This document shows, piece after piece, positions 45,320 through 54,014 of a stretch of 64,000 nt of DNA (position 1 is the first letter of the stretch; every line of letters starts with the position of its first letter). Made by a program: the position numbers and the translations under genes. The stretch covers positions 16,747 to 80,746 of the forward strand of contig JAOYTL010000021.1 of NCBI GenBank assembly GCA_025846845.1. Direction: 5' to 3'. Origin of the DNA: Alloboseaceae bacterium BT-24-1. GTDB lineage: Bacteria > Pseudomonadota > Alphaproteobacteria > Rhizobiales > Beijerinckiaceae. The notes below the pieces were generated by a model that saw nothing but the letters and a program-made list of their open reading frames with translations, was not told the origin of the DNA and made no database searches.

Positions 45320-47035
45320 TCAGGCGCTGAGCTGCTGGCGCGCTGCCAGGAAGGCCTCGTGCTCGCGGATCAGGCCGCCGTCGAGCGCCTTGGCGATCAG
45401 CCGGCGGGTGTTGTCGAGCCCGTAGATCGCGGCGAAGGAGCCGAAGCGCGGGCCCTGATCCTCGCCGAACATCACCTGATAGATTGCCTTCCACCAGTCA
45501 CCGGAGACGCCCGGCCGCTCAGGCGTCGCATTCTTGGCGGTGAGGTTCTGGTAGCGCGGGATGGCGCGCGCAACGTCCAGGGCTGCGTCCTGCACGGCTT
45601 CGGCACTCGCATCTGCCGGCAGAGCGGCAATGGCGGCATCGAGTGCCGTGAAGGCGGCGCGCTCGGTCTCGTCAGCCGGGCGGTAATGCTTTGCCGGCTT
45701 CACGAAGTCGCGGAAATAGGCGAGCGCATAGCCGACGAGAGCGTCGAGCTGCGGATGGGTCGCAGGCGAGATGCCGGGCGCATAGCGCTGCAGGAAGCCC
45801 CAGAGCACGCTCTTGTCCTCGGAATTCGCGACGGCGACGAGGTTCATCAGCAGCGAGAAGGTGATCTGCGTGCGCACGGCATTGTCGCCCGCGCCGGCGG
45901 CGATCACCTCCGGCTGCGGCGGCTCACCGGCATGGATGTGCCAGGCCGGGTTGCCCAGGCGGTTCTTCAAATCTTGCCGCTCATAGCCACCGAGGAACTG
46001 CAGGTAGTCGTCGACGGCGCGCGGGATCACGTCGAAATGCAGCTTCTTGGCCTCGCGCGGACGCGAGTACATGAACAGCGCCAGCGACTCCGGCGGGCCG
46101 TAGCTCAGCCAGTCCTCGATGGTGAGGCCGTTGCCCTTCGACTTCGAGATCTTCTGGCCCTGCTCGTCGAGGAAGAGCTCGTAGTTGAAGCCCTCCGGCG
46201 GTGTGCCGTCGATGGCGCGGGCGATCTGCGAGGAGACCTTGACCGAGTCGATCAGGTCCTTGCCGGCCATCTCGTAGTCGACGCCGAGCGCGACCCAGCG
46301 CATCGCCCAGTCCGGCTTCCATTGCAGCTTGGCATGGCCGCCGGTGACCGGGGTGGTGAAGCGCTCGCCGGTCGCCGGATCGGTCCAGGTGATGGTGCCG
46401 GCCAGGGCGTCGCGTGCCTCGATCGGCACCTGCATGACGATCCGGGTCTTGGGGTGAATCGGCAGGAAGGGCGAGTAGGTCGCGGCGCGCTCCTCGCGCA
46501 AGGTCGCCAGCATGATCGACATGACCTTGTCGAAGCGGGCCAGCACCTTGAGCAGGGTCGCGTCGAACTCGCCGGCGCGGTAGGCGTCGGTCGAGGACTT
46601 GAACTCGTAGTCGAAGCCGAACTGGTCGAGGAAGGCGCAGAGCCGGGCATTGTTGTGCCGGCCGAAGCTATCGTGCGTGCCGAACGGGTCCGGCACCTCG
46701 GTCAGCGGCTTGCCGAGATGCTGCGCCAGCAGCTCCTTGTTCGGGACGTTGTCCGGCACCTTGCGCAGGCCGTCGAGATCGTCCGAGAAGGCGATCAGCC
46801 TTGTCGGGATGGCGCCATCGGTCAGCACCTGAAAGGCATGGCGCACCATCGAGGTGCGGGCGACCTCGCCGAACGTGCCGATATGCGGCAGGCCGGAGGG
46901 GCCGTAGCCGGTCTCGAACACCGCTTCCTGCTTGCCCGATTTCTGCAGCCGCGCGACGAGCTTCTTGGCTTCCTCGAACGGCCAGGCGGCCGAGACGCGG
47001 GCGGCTTCGATCAGCGCGGGGTCGAAAGCGGGCAT
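45320..47035 (-). CDS. lysS: Lysyl-tRNA synthetase, class I
   Basis: It charges tRNA-Lys. This is the archaeal/alphaproteobacterial class I form (LysK), not the usual class II enzyme: the HIGH-type motif is GPSGLPHIGTFGE at 45-57 and the KMSKS-type motif KISKSKGNGL lies near 295. The 571-residue length is typical. I chose the ATG at 47033-47035 because the family begins with a short stretch before WPFEEAKKL; the open frame extends much further upstream. Confidence 0.95.
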   Translation of the reverse strand: MPAFDPALIEAARVSAAWPFEEAKKLVARLQKSGKQEAVFETGYGPSGLPHIGTFGEVARTSMVRHAFQVLTDGAIPTRLIAFSDDLDGLRKVPDNVPNKELLAQHLGKPLTEVPDPFGTHDSFGRHNNARLCAFLDQFGFDYEFKSSTDAYRAGEFDATLLKVLARFDKVMSIMLATLREERAATYSPFLPIHPKTRIVMQVPIEARDALAGTITWTDPATGERFTTPVTGGHAKLQWKPDWAMRWVALGVDYEMAGKDLIDSVKVSSQIARAIDGTPPEGFNYELFLDEQGQKISKSKGNGLTIEDWLSYGPPESLALFMYSRPREAKKLHFDVIPRAVDDYLQFLGGYERQDLKNRLGNPAWHIHAGEPPQPEVIAAGAGDNAVRTQITFSLLMNLVAVANSEDKSVLWGFLQRYAPGISPATHPQLDALVGYALAYFRDFVKPAKHYRPADETERAAFTALDAAIAALPADASAEAVQDAALDVARAIPRYQNLTAKNATPERPGVSGDWWKAIYQVMFGEDQGPRFGSFAAIYGLDNTRRLIAKALDGGLIREHEAFLAARQQLSA

Positions 47036-47237
47036 TTTGGCTTCAGGTCTCGCTGTATAGGGCAGGGAAGCGGGCGGTTTCGCAGATATGCGCGTGCGGT
47101 GCAACAACCGGGACGTTCCCTGCCGGAAAGATGGAAAACATTCGCCCAAAAAAGCGGCAGACAACCCCGGCCGGTCAATTGACTCCCGATAGAGCCCCGC
47201 TAGCGTCGTCGTACAACATAAGCAGGGGTCGGCTTCG

Positions 47238-48317
47238 ATGGTTCGTGATGTGAAGTGGGGGCAGTCCGGCTCGCAGCCGGCCGGCGAAGGTCTGGCGTGG
47301 GCACTCACCCGCCGTATCGCATTGGCGGGCGCAGCGGCGCTGGCCCTGGGCGCGATGTCGCCGGCGCAGGCGCAGACCGCGGTGAAGTTCACCCTCGACT
47401 GGGTGTTCCAGGGACCGACCTCGCCCTTCCTGGTGGCGCTGGAGAAGGGCTACTACAAGGCCGAAGGGCTCGACGTGACCATGGATCCCGGCCAGGGCTC
47501 GGCCGGCGCGGTCCAGCGCGTCGCCACCGGCGCCTACGACATCGGCTTCGCCGATGTGAACTCGCTGATCGAATATAACGCCAAGAATGCCGGCAAGGAG
47601 ATACTCTGCGTCTTCATGGCCTATGATTTCCCGCCCTTCGGCGTGCACACGCTGAAGAAGACCGGGATCACCAAGCCGGCCGATCTCGCCGGCAAGAAGC
47701 TCGGCGCGCCGGTGTTCGACGCCTCGTTCCGGCTCTTCCCCGCCTTCGCCAAGAAGGTCGGCATCGACGCCAAGACCGTCAATCACGTCAACCTAACGCC
47801 GCAGCTGCGCGAGCAGTCGATGGTGCAGGGCACGGTCGACTTCATCAGCGGCCACTATTTCTCGTCGGTGCTCGACCTCAAGGCGCGCGGCGTGAAGCAG
47901 GAGGACATCGTCTCCTTCAACTACTCCGACTACAAGATGGACGTGTACGGCAACGGCATCATCGTCTCGCCGGCTTTCGCCGAGAAGCCGGAGGTGGTCA
48001 AGGGCTTCCTGCGCGCCACCGCCAAGGCCTGGAAGGAAGTCGCCGCCAATCCGGCCGTCGGCCTTGCCGCGGTGAAGAAGCGCGACCCGCTGATCGACGA
48101 GAAGCTCGAGACCGAGCGCCTCGATTTGTCGCTGAAGATGAACGTGCTGACGCCCTTCGTGAAGGAGAACGGCATGGGCGATGTCGACCCGGCGCGCTTT
48201 GCCCGCTCGGTCGTCGATGTCGCCGACGCTTTCGGCCTGCCCGCTGCGCCGGCGCCGGACAAGGTGTTCACTAACAAGTACCTGCCGCCCAAGGCGGAGC
48301 GCATGGTCGCGCCGTGA
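47238..48317 (+). CDS. SsuA/THI5-like ABC transporter substrate-binding protein
   Basis: A 359-residue periplasmic protein with a paired-arginine signal peptide (LTRRIALAGAAALALG, cleaved after AQA near 46). FTLDWVFQGPTSPFLVALEKGYY at 52-74 and NPGQG-like MDPGQGSAGAVQRVATGAYDIG are the NMT1/SsuA fold features. Members bind alkanesulfonates, taurine or pyrimidine precursors; the substrate cannot be fixed here. It is divergent from lysS, and the ATPase and permease genes follow after a repeat element. Confidence 0.88.
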   Translation: MVRDVKWGQSGSQPAGEGLAWALTRRIALAGAAALALGAMSPAQAQTAVKFTLDWVFQGPTSPFLVALEKGYYKAEGLDVTMDPGQGSAGAVQRVATGAYDIGFADVNSLIEYNAKNAGKEILCVFMAYDFPPFGVHTLKKTGITKPADLAGKKLGAPVFDASFRLFPAFAKKVGIDAKTVNHVNLTPQLREQSMVQGTVDFISGHYFSSVLDLKARGVKQEDIVSFNYSDYKMDVYGNGIIVSPAFAEKPEVVKGFLRATAKAWKEVAANPAVGLAAVKKRDPLIDEKLETERLDLSLKMNVLTPFVKENGMGDVDPARFARSVVDVADAFGLPAAPAPDKVFTNKYLPPKAERMVAP

Positions 48318-48336
48318 GGAATGGGCGCGACCTGCT

Positions 48337-48487
48337 CCCTCTCCCCTTGCGGGAGAGGGTTGGGGTGAGGGGTCTCGCGACGCCGATCGTTAGCTTGGCG
48401 CCGCACTTTCGGAAACTTTCTAGACCTGTGCGACCCCTCATCCGGCCCTTCGGGCCACCTTCTCCCGCAAGGGGAGAAGGGAGAGGC
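48337..48487. repeat. Paired inverted palindromic repeat (family 1)
   Basis: Between the binding-protein and ATPase genes. It contains hairpins CCCTCTCC/GGAGAGGG (48337-48359), GGCCC/GGGCC (48444-48456) and CCTTCTCC/GGAGAAGG (48458-48480), with an outer stem TGAGGGGTC (48366-48374) to GACCCCTCA (48432-48440). The TGGGGTGAGGGG segment next to the first hairpin is shared with the element at 54897-55034, so both belong to one repeat family. Confidence 0.82.
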
Positions 48488-48522
48488 GGGGCGCTTCCGA
48501 CAGCCTTGGCACAAGCCCGAGA

Positions 48523-49335
48523 ATGACGCCTTTCATGCAGGCTTCCCCTGGTTCTCCCCTCGTCGAATTGCGCAAGGTCAGCCTCGCCTATGGCAGCGGC
48601 CCCTCGCGCATGCTGGCGCTGGAGGATGCGACGCTCGACATCGCCAAGGGCGAGTTCATCGCCGTGGTCGGCCCTTCCGGCTGCGGCAAGTCCACGCTGA
48701 TGAAACTCGTTACCGGCCTGCTGCCGCCGACGGGTGGCGAGGTCCGCGTCCACGGCCAGCCGGTCAAGGGGCCGATCCGCGGTGTCGGCATGGCCTTCCA
48801 GGCGCCGACGCTGATGCCCTGGCGCACGACGCGCGACAACATCCTGCTGCCGCTCGAAGTGGTCGAGCCGCACAAGCGCCGCTTCCGCAGGAACAAGGCG
48901 GAGTATATCGAGCGCGTGGAGAAGTTGCTCGCTTCGGTCGGCCTCGGCGGCTTTGGCGACAAGTTCCCCTGGCAGCTCTCGGGCGGCATGCAGCAGCGCT
49001 CGAGCCTGTGCCGGGCGCTGGTGCACGAGCCCGAGATCCTGATGCTCGACGAGCCCTTCGGGGCGCTCGACGCCTTCACGCGCGAGGAGCTCTGGGGGGT
49101 GATGCAGGCGCTCTGGCTGGAGCGGCGCTTCACCGCCGTGCTGGTGACGCACGACCTGCGCGAAGCCGTCTATCTCGCCGACACCGTCTATGTGATGAGC
49201 CGGCGGCCCGGAAGGATCGTCAAGGTCAGCAAGATCGAGCTGCCCCGCCCGCGGACGCTGGAGACGACCTTCACCGCCGAGTTCGTCGACATCGTCCACG
49301 ACCTGCGCGAGCGCATTCACATGGAGCATGCCTGA
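48523..49335 (+). CDS. ABC transporter ATP-binding protein (SsuB/TauB type)
   Basis: A 270-residue importer ATPase with Walker A VVGPSGCGKST at 48-58, LSGGMQQRSSLCRAL (signature) near 152, and Walker B ILMLDEPFGALD near 175. FQAPTLMPWRTTRDN is the Q-loop region typical of nitrate/sulfonate/taurine ATPases. A second possible start is the ATG at 48535. It partners the binding protein upstream and the permease immediately downstream. Confidence 0.92.
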   Translation: MTPFMQASPGSPLVELRKVSLAYGSGPSRMLALEDATLDIAKGEFIAVVGPSGCGKSTLMKLVTGLLPPTGGEVRVHGQPVKGPIRGVGMAFQAPTLMPWRTTRDNILLPLEVVEPHKRRFRRNKAEYIERVEKLLASVGLGGFGDKFPWQLSGGMQQRSSLCRALVHEPEILMLDEPFGALDAFTREELWGVMQALWLERRFTAVLVTHDLREAVYLADTVYVMSRRPGRIVKVSKIELPRPRTLETTFTAEFVDIVHDLRERIHMEHA

Positions 49336-49360
49336 TGCGGCTCCCGGCAGGACCAGGACA

Positions 49361-50137
49361 ATGACTGAGACGCAGAGGCGGCTTCTGCTCGTCGCCATGC
49401 CCTGGCTCGCCATGGCGGGCCTGCTGATCCTCTGGGAGCTCGCCTGCATCGTCTTCGACGTGCCGGAGATCCTGGCGCCGAGGCCGACGCGCATCTTCGA
49501 GGTGATGGTCCTGCGCTGGGACATCCTGCTGAAATACTGTCTGGAGACCTTGTGGACGACGGCGATCGGCTTCGTGCTGGCGATCGGCTTCGGCGTCCTG
49601 CTCGGCCTTGCCGTCGGCGCCTCGCCCTTCGTCTATTCCGGCCTCTACCCGCTGCTGATCGCCTTCAACGCGGTGCCCAAGGTCGCGATCGTGCCGATCC
49701 TGATGATCTGGCTCGGCGTCGGCGCGCTGCCGGCGATCATCACCGCCTTCGTCATCTCCTTCTTCCCGATCGTGGTGAACGTCGCGACCGGTCTTGCCAC
49801 GATCGAGCCGGAGATGCGCGACGTGATGCGCTCGCTCGGGGCGAGCCAGTGGGAGATCCTGACCAAGGTCGGCGTTCCCCGCGCCATGCCCTATCTCTTC
49901 GCCAGCCTGAAGGTCGCGGTGACGCTCGCCTTCATCGGCTCGGTGATCTCCGAGACGGTCGGCGGCAATCGCGGCATCGGCTTCCTGATGCTCTCGGCAG
50001 GCGCGCGCAACGATTCTGCCACGACCTTCGCCGGCCTCTTCGCCATCGCGATCATGGGTGTGCTGATGTATGCCGCCTGCGCGCTGGTCGAGCGCCGGAT
50101 GACGCGCTGGGCCTTCCGCGGCGAGATCGTCGGCTGA
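49361..50137 (+). CDS. ABC transporter permease (SsuC/TauC type)
   Basis: A 258-residue permease with six membrane helices. The EAA loop reads RSLGASQWEILTKVGVPRAMPYLF near residue 152. The start may be 49361, which has AGGA 8 nt upstream, or an ATG at 49328 that overlaps the ATPase gene by 8 bp. It ends 2 bp from the convergent EF-hand gene. Confidence 0.9.
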   Translation: MTETQRRLLLVAMPWLAMAGLLILWELACIVFDVPEILAPRPTRIFEVMVLRWDILLKYCLETLWTTAIGFVLAIGFGVLLGLAVGASPFVYSGLYPLLIAFNAVPKVAIVPILMIWLGVGALPAIITAFVISFFPIVVNVATGLATIEPEMRDVMRSLGASQWEILTKVGVPRAMPYLFASLKVAVTLAFIGSVISETVGGNRGIGFLMLSAGARNDSATTFAGLFAIAIMGVLMYAACALVERRMTRWAFRGEIVG

Positions 50138-50139
50138 TC

Positions 50140-51771
50140 TCAGCGGCAGGTAGCCCCACTCTTGGCGATAGGCTGGCCGGTTTCCTCGCTGATCACACAG
50201 GAATGGCCGGCAGTGCCGTCCGGAAGGGGAACGCCGCGCAGCAGCAGAAAACGAGCCGAGTGCGCGCCATAGAGACCGGCCGGAAAGCGGATCTTTTGTT
50301 TGATGTGGAATTCGCCGCCGCGCTGTTCCAGGGCGCCGGAGTTGACGAGCTGAAGCAGCCCCGCCTGGCTGGGCAGCACCTCGTAAGGCTCTACCTTGGC
50401 AGTCGCGACAACCGCTGTCGGATCGATTTTGATTACGCCGTCAGGGAAAAAGCGATTGACCTCGCTGACGAGATTGACCGGGCCGGCTTGGATCACGACA
50501 TTCGCGTCACCCTCGACCTTGAGTATACCGGATTGCTTCTGGATGATGAGCGCTGGCCTCTCGGCCCCGGCCGCATTTTGCTGAGGGGTGGTTACGCCCG
50601 ATGGGGCCGAAAAGCTCGACACACCATAGCGCGCAGCGACGGTCGGCTCCTTCCCGGTGTCGTTGCGCACCAAAGCCGTCGTCGTGGCGGCGCTCGTCGA
50701 CGGGGCCTCCGAAAAGTAGTGGAGGCAGTCGGAGCGTGGCAGAAACTGGATTTTGTTATCGGGAACGCCTGTCGCGCCGGCAAGCGGCTTTTTGCCCGCG
50801 CTCGTATTGGGTTGGTGCGCATTGCTCCCGAGGACGACGCGCTCGATGCGTTCGATTGCGCCATCGAACCGCCAGATCACGGGGCTGCTTGAAAGGACGA
50901 CCAAATAGAGAGGCTCAGCCCCCGAGTCGATCGTGATTTGGCCGGTGCGAACCGTGACCTCTTGGGAGCCGATCGTGGCAGTCGACAAGCCACGGGCCTC
51001 ATAACCGGACAGGAGCACGACCTTGGCTGCGTTCGATGCCTTTGGCATCACGCAGTCGGCTCGAGCTTTAGCGATCTGGTCGAGCCTCGTTCGCTCTTGG
51101 ACCTGTTGCTGGGCTCTTGCGAATTCTTCTTGGCTAAGTGTGCCGTTACCATCCGTGTCGGTCGTTTGGAAAAGCTGTGTGAAAAGCTCCACGAACTCGG
51201 CTGCATTCAACGCTCCGTCCGACTTGCCGGCGAAAGCAAGAATTTCGCGGATATTGGCCGATGATCCCTGTGTCGTCTGGGCAAGGGCGTTGGGTCCGGC
51301 CGCCCACGAATTGAGAGCTTCTTGCCAAGTGACGCGACCATCCTGATCCGTATCCGCAGCTAGAACACGCCGCAATTCGGCCTCTATGTTAGCTTGCTCC
51401 GCAGCCTGTGCGTTCGCCTCGTCTCTCTGGCGCCGATCATAGCGCAATCTGCTGTTGACCTCGCCTTGGGTGACACTGCCGTCACCATCGAGGTCGTATC
51501 TCATGATCCGGCCTGCCGCGTCCGATCGACTGTTGGCCCGTGCCATTGATTCATGGATTTCGGCATCGCCGCGCGAGAGCGCTCCATCGCTGTTGGCGTC
51601 GAGCTCGCGGAAAACTCTCCGACTTGTCGTCAGGACGTCGTTCAAGGTGGAGCCTGGGCGCGTCTGCGAGGTCAAAATTGATGGCGGCGTTCGCGTTGGG
51701 GCCGCCTGCTGGGCGAATGCCGATGAAAGGGCAGTCAGTGCGGAAGCTGTGACGAGGAAGGTCAGGCGCAT
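50140..51771 (-). CDS. Secreted EF-hand calcium-binding protein of unknown function
   Basis: A 543-residue exported protein (signal peptide MRLTFLVTASALTALSSAFA, 20 residues). The N-terminal third carries four well-formed EF-hand loops: DANSDGALSRGD, DLDGDGSVTQGE, DTDQDGRVTWQE and DTDGNGTLSQEE, plus a degenerate KSDGALNAAE. The C-terminal about 300 residues have no motif I recognise and contain several Cys. I used the ATG at 51769-51771 because it begins the signal peptide and GAGAGA precedes it; a start at 51795 would add eight residues. Base composition is less GC-rich than in neighbours. Confidence 0.82.
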   Translation of the reverse strand: MRLTFLVTASALTALSSAFAQQAAPTRTPPSILTSQTRPGSTLNDVLTTSRRVFRELDANSDGALSRGDAEIHESMARANSRSDAAGRIMRYDLDGDGSVTQGEVNSRLRYDRRQRDEANAQAAEQANIEAELRRVLAADTDQDGRVTWQEALNSWAAGPNALAQTTQGSSANIREILAFAGKSDGALNAAEFVELFTQLFQTTDTDGNGTLSQEEFARAQQQVQERTRLDQIAKARADCVMPKASNAAKVVLLSGYEARGLSTATIGSQEVTVRTGQITIDSGAEPLYLVVLSSSPVIWRFDGAIERIERVVLGSNAHQPNTSAGKKPLAGATGVPDNKIQFLPRSDCLHYFSEAPSTSAATTTALVRNDTGKEPTVAARYGVSSFSAPSGVTTPQQNAAGAERPALIIQKQSGILKVEGDANVVIQAGPVNLVSEVNRFFPDGVIKIDPTAVVATAKVEPYEVLPSQAGLLQLVNSGALEQRGGEFHIKQKIRFPAGLYGAHSARFLLLRGVPLPDGTAGHSCVISEETGQPIAKSGATCR

Positions 51772-52011
51772 GCGGCTCTCTCGGCGATTTGACATGGGGC
51801 TGAACTAGGAAATCTCGATGGAGTCGTCTTCGACCTACAACCATGCGGTTAGTATCATTCGCCGCTCTCCTTTGAGGAGATGAATTTCAAGCGCCCTTCG
51901 ATCTTGGTGAAGGAAGCTTGTCAGGTCGTCACGATGAGGAGAACCACACCACAAGCGACCGGCACCAGATTGGGTGCAGTGCAGGTGACAATCGGCGCTT
52001 GCAACAATATA

Positions 52012-52026
52012 CAGTCAATCCATTCA
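52012..52026. promoter_or_regulatory. CAGTCAATC-CATTCA motif upstream of the MocR gene
   Basis: CAGTCAATC followed at once by CATTCA lies 22-37 bp upstream of the regulator start. Both words recur in the promoter of the DUF983 gene. It is a candidate autoregulatory site of the MocR-type protein. Confidence 0.55.
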
Positions 52027-52048
52027 GTGCTTCGCCCGGACCGCATCG

Positions 52049-53428
52049 ATGGATTGGCTTCCCGACCTGACCCAGAGCGACAAGCCGCGCTATCTCGCCA
52101 TCGCCGACCGCATCGCCGCCGACATCGCAGCTGGCACGCTGTCAGCGGGTGATCGGCTGCCGCCGCAGCGGCGGCTGGCCGAGGCGCTCGCCGTCGACTT
52201 CACCACCGTGGCGCGCGGCTATGTCGAGGCGCAGCGGCGTGGCCTGGTCGAGTCGCGGGTCGGGCAAGGGACCTTCGTCAAGGCAGCGCCGACCAAGGTC
52301 GCGACACAGAGGGCATTCGGGCCGGATCTCGTCGATCTGTCGATGACCCTGCCGCCGGAGCCTGATGATCCGGCGCTGGTCGCCCGTTTGCAGCAGGGCA
52401 TGGTGGAGGTCAGCAAGCGGCTGGTCAGCCTGCTGCGTTACCAGCCGCTCGGCGGTGCGCCCGCCGACAAGGCGGCAGCGGGCCTGTGGCTCGGCCGGCG
52501 CGGCCTCGCCCCGGCGCCTGAGCAACTCTTTGTCGTACCGGGCGCGAATGCGGCGCTGCTTGCGATCCTGAGCAGCCTTGCCAGGCCGGGCGATGCGGTG
52601 CTGTGCGAGGCGCTGACCTATCCCGGCATCCGCTCGATCTGCGCGCAGCTCAGTCTGTCCCTGACCGGTCTGGCGATGGATGGCGACGGGCTCGATCCCG
52701 AGGCCTTCACCGAGGCCTGTGTGCGCTTGAAGCCCAGGGCGCTCTATCTCAATCCAGTCCTGCAGAACCCGACGACGATCACCATGCCGGAGCCGCGGCG
52801 CGAGGAGATCGCAACAATCGCCCGCCGGCATGGCGTGGCCATCATCGAGGACGATGCCTATGGCTTCGTGCCGCTGGTGGCGCTCGCACCCTTCGCTGCG
52901 CTCGCGCCGGAGCTGACCTGGCACATCGCCGGCCTGTCGAAATGTCTCGGGGCCGGCCTGCGGCTCGCCTATGTCGTGGTGCCGGATCTCCGCTCCGGCT
53001 GGCCCTTCGCTGCGGCCTTGCGCGCCAGCAGCATCATGGCCTCGCCATTGACCGCAGCGCTGGCAACGCGCTGGATCGAGGATGGCGCCGCCGATGCGCT
53101 ACTCGATTTTCTCAGGTTGGAGACGACGGCGCGGCAGCTTCTTGCGGCCGAGATCCTGCCGGCAGGCTGTTATCGCGTCGATCCGCTGAGCTTCAATCTC
53201 TGGCTGGAGCTGCCCCCGCCCTGGACCCGCGCCGCCTTCGTCGGGCAGATGCAGGCGACCGGGATCGGCGTCGTCTCCAGCGATGCCTTCGCCGCGAAAG
53301 GCCCGGCGCCGGAGGCCGCTCGCATCTGCCTGGGCGGGCCGATCGGCCGCAAGGCGCTTGGCGATGCGCTCGCCTTCATGGCGCATGCGCTGGAGCATGC
53401 GCCGGAGGTGAGCGGCCGCGCGCTGTAG
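52049..53428 (+). CDS. MocR-type (GntR helix-turn-helix plus aminotransferase) regulator
   Basis: A 459-residue fusion: residues 1-80 are a GntR-type winged helix (LPPQRRLAEALAVDFTTVARGYVEAQRRGLVESR, in two parts) and 100-459 are a fold type I aminotransferase domain with the PLP lysine K298 in GLSKCLGAGLR. Such MocR/PdxR/GabR proteins sense PLP with a small amine or a PLP vitamer and often control a divergent or nearby gene. The DUF983 gene downstream shares its sequence motifs. Confidence 0.92.
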   Translation: MDWLPDLTQSDKPRYLAIADRIAADIAAGTLSAGDRLPPQRRLAEALAVDFTTVARGYVEAQRRGLVESRVGQGTFVKAAPTKVATQRAFGPDLVDLSMTLPPEPDDPALVARLQQGMVEVSKRLVSLLRYQPLGGAPADKAAAGLWLGRRGLAPAPEQLFVVPGANAALLAILSSLARPGDAVLCEALTYPGIRSICAQLSLSLTGLAMDGDGLDPEAFTEACVRLKPRALYLNPVLQNPTTITMPEPRREEIATIARRHGVAIIEDDAYGFVPLVALAPFAALAPELTWHIAGLSKCLGAGLRLAYVVVPDLRSGWPFAAALRASSIMASPLTAALATRWIEDGAADALLDFLRLETTARQLLAAEILPAGCYRVDPLSFNLWLELPPPWTRAAFVGQMQATGIGVVSSDAFAAKGPAPEAARICLGGPIGRKALGDALAFMAHALEHAPEVSGRAL

Positions 53429-53483
53429 CCGGGCGAACACGCGCGGAGCGCATGGCCTGCGACAGTGTTGCGCGTTGTCAGAT

Positions 53484-53543
53484 ATTGACTGCAATCAATT
53501 TTGAGATTATGCACCATTCAATCCCTGGTGAATGCAGTCAATC
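53484..53543 (+). promoter_or_regulatory. Repeated TCAATC motifs in the DUF983 promoter
   Basis: The region holds ATTGACTG (reverse of CAGTCAAT, 53484-53491), GCAATCAAT (53491-53499), TTCAATC (53517-53523) and CAGTCAATC (53535-53543), plus the inverted repeat CATTCA/TGAATG (53515-53520 with 53529-53534). The same CAGTCAATC and CATTCA words lie upstream of the MocR gene. This suggests MocR binding at both promoters. Confidence 0.6.
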
Positions 53544-53570
53544 ATGGTGCGTCACCGCTAGGAGGACGAC

Positions 53571-54014
53571 ATGGCACATCAGCATTGGCCGGCGCTGTCT
53601 CCGCTCAAGACCGGCCTTCGCGGCCGCTGCCCGCGCTGCGGCGAGGGCCGGCTCTTCGACGGTTTCCTGACCCTGAAGCCGCGCTGCGAGGCCTGCGGTC
53701 TCGACTATTCCTTCGCCGATCCGGCGGATGGCCCGGCCTTCTTCGTGATGATGTTCGTCTGCGTGCCGGCGGTCGCCTTCCCGCTCTGGCTGGAGCTGAG
53801 CTACCAGCCGCCAACCTGGGTGCATCTGGTCACGACACTGCCATTGGTGCTGCTGACCTGCATCCCGCCGCTGCGGCCGCTGAAGGGTTGGCTCGTCGCC
53901 TCGCAGTTTTTCTACAAGGCGGAGGAGGGCCAGCTGGCGAAGCCGAGCCAGCCCGGCAAGAACGAGGCTCAGAACGGGCTCACCGGGAAGAACCGGATGA
54001 ACAGCCTGGCGTAG
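53571..54014 (+). CDS. DUF983 membrane protein
   Basis: A 147-residue protein with an N-terminal zinc ribbon (C20/C23 in CPRCGEGRLF and C39/C42 in CEACG) followed by two membrane helices (about 58-80 and 88-110) and a polar C-terminal tail. DUF983 proteins are common in alphaproteobacteria; some sit near cytochrome oxidase genes, but function is unknown. A strong GGAGG site precedes the ATG. Its last 46 bp overlap, on the other strand, the end of the PAAT-type gene. Confidence 0.87.
   Translation: MAHQHWPALSPLKTGLRGRCPRCGEGRLFDGFLTLKPRCEACGLDYSFADPADGPAFFVMMFVCVPAVAFPLWLELSYQPPTWVHLVTTLPLVLLTCIPPLRPLKGWLVASQFFYKAEEGQLAKPSQPGKNEAQNGLTGKNRMNSLA

Noticed and set aside
45359..47182. 607-codon open frame on the plus strand
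   Set aside because: Antisense to lysS, with no recognisable domain.
47174..47183. GTCAATTGAC palindrome between lysS and the binding-protein gene
   Set aside because: A 10-bp palindrome in a 200-bp gap is quite likely by chance and there is no adjacent regulator.
51880..52152. 90-codon open frame starting right after GAGGAG upstream of the MocR gene
   Set aside because: It runs into the MocR gene in another frame and its sequence resembles no protein; the ribosome-like site directly abuts the ATG, which is too close.
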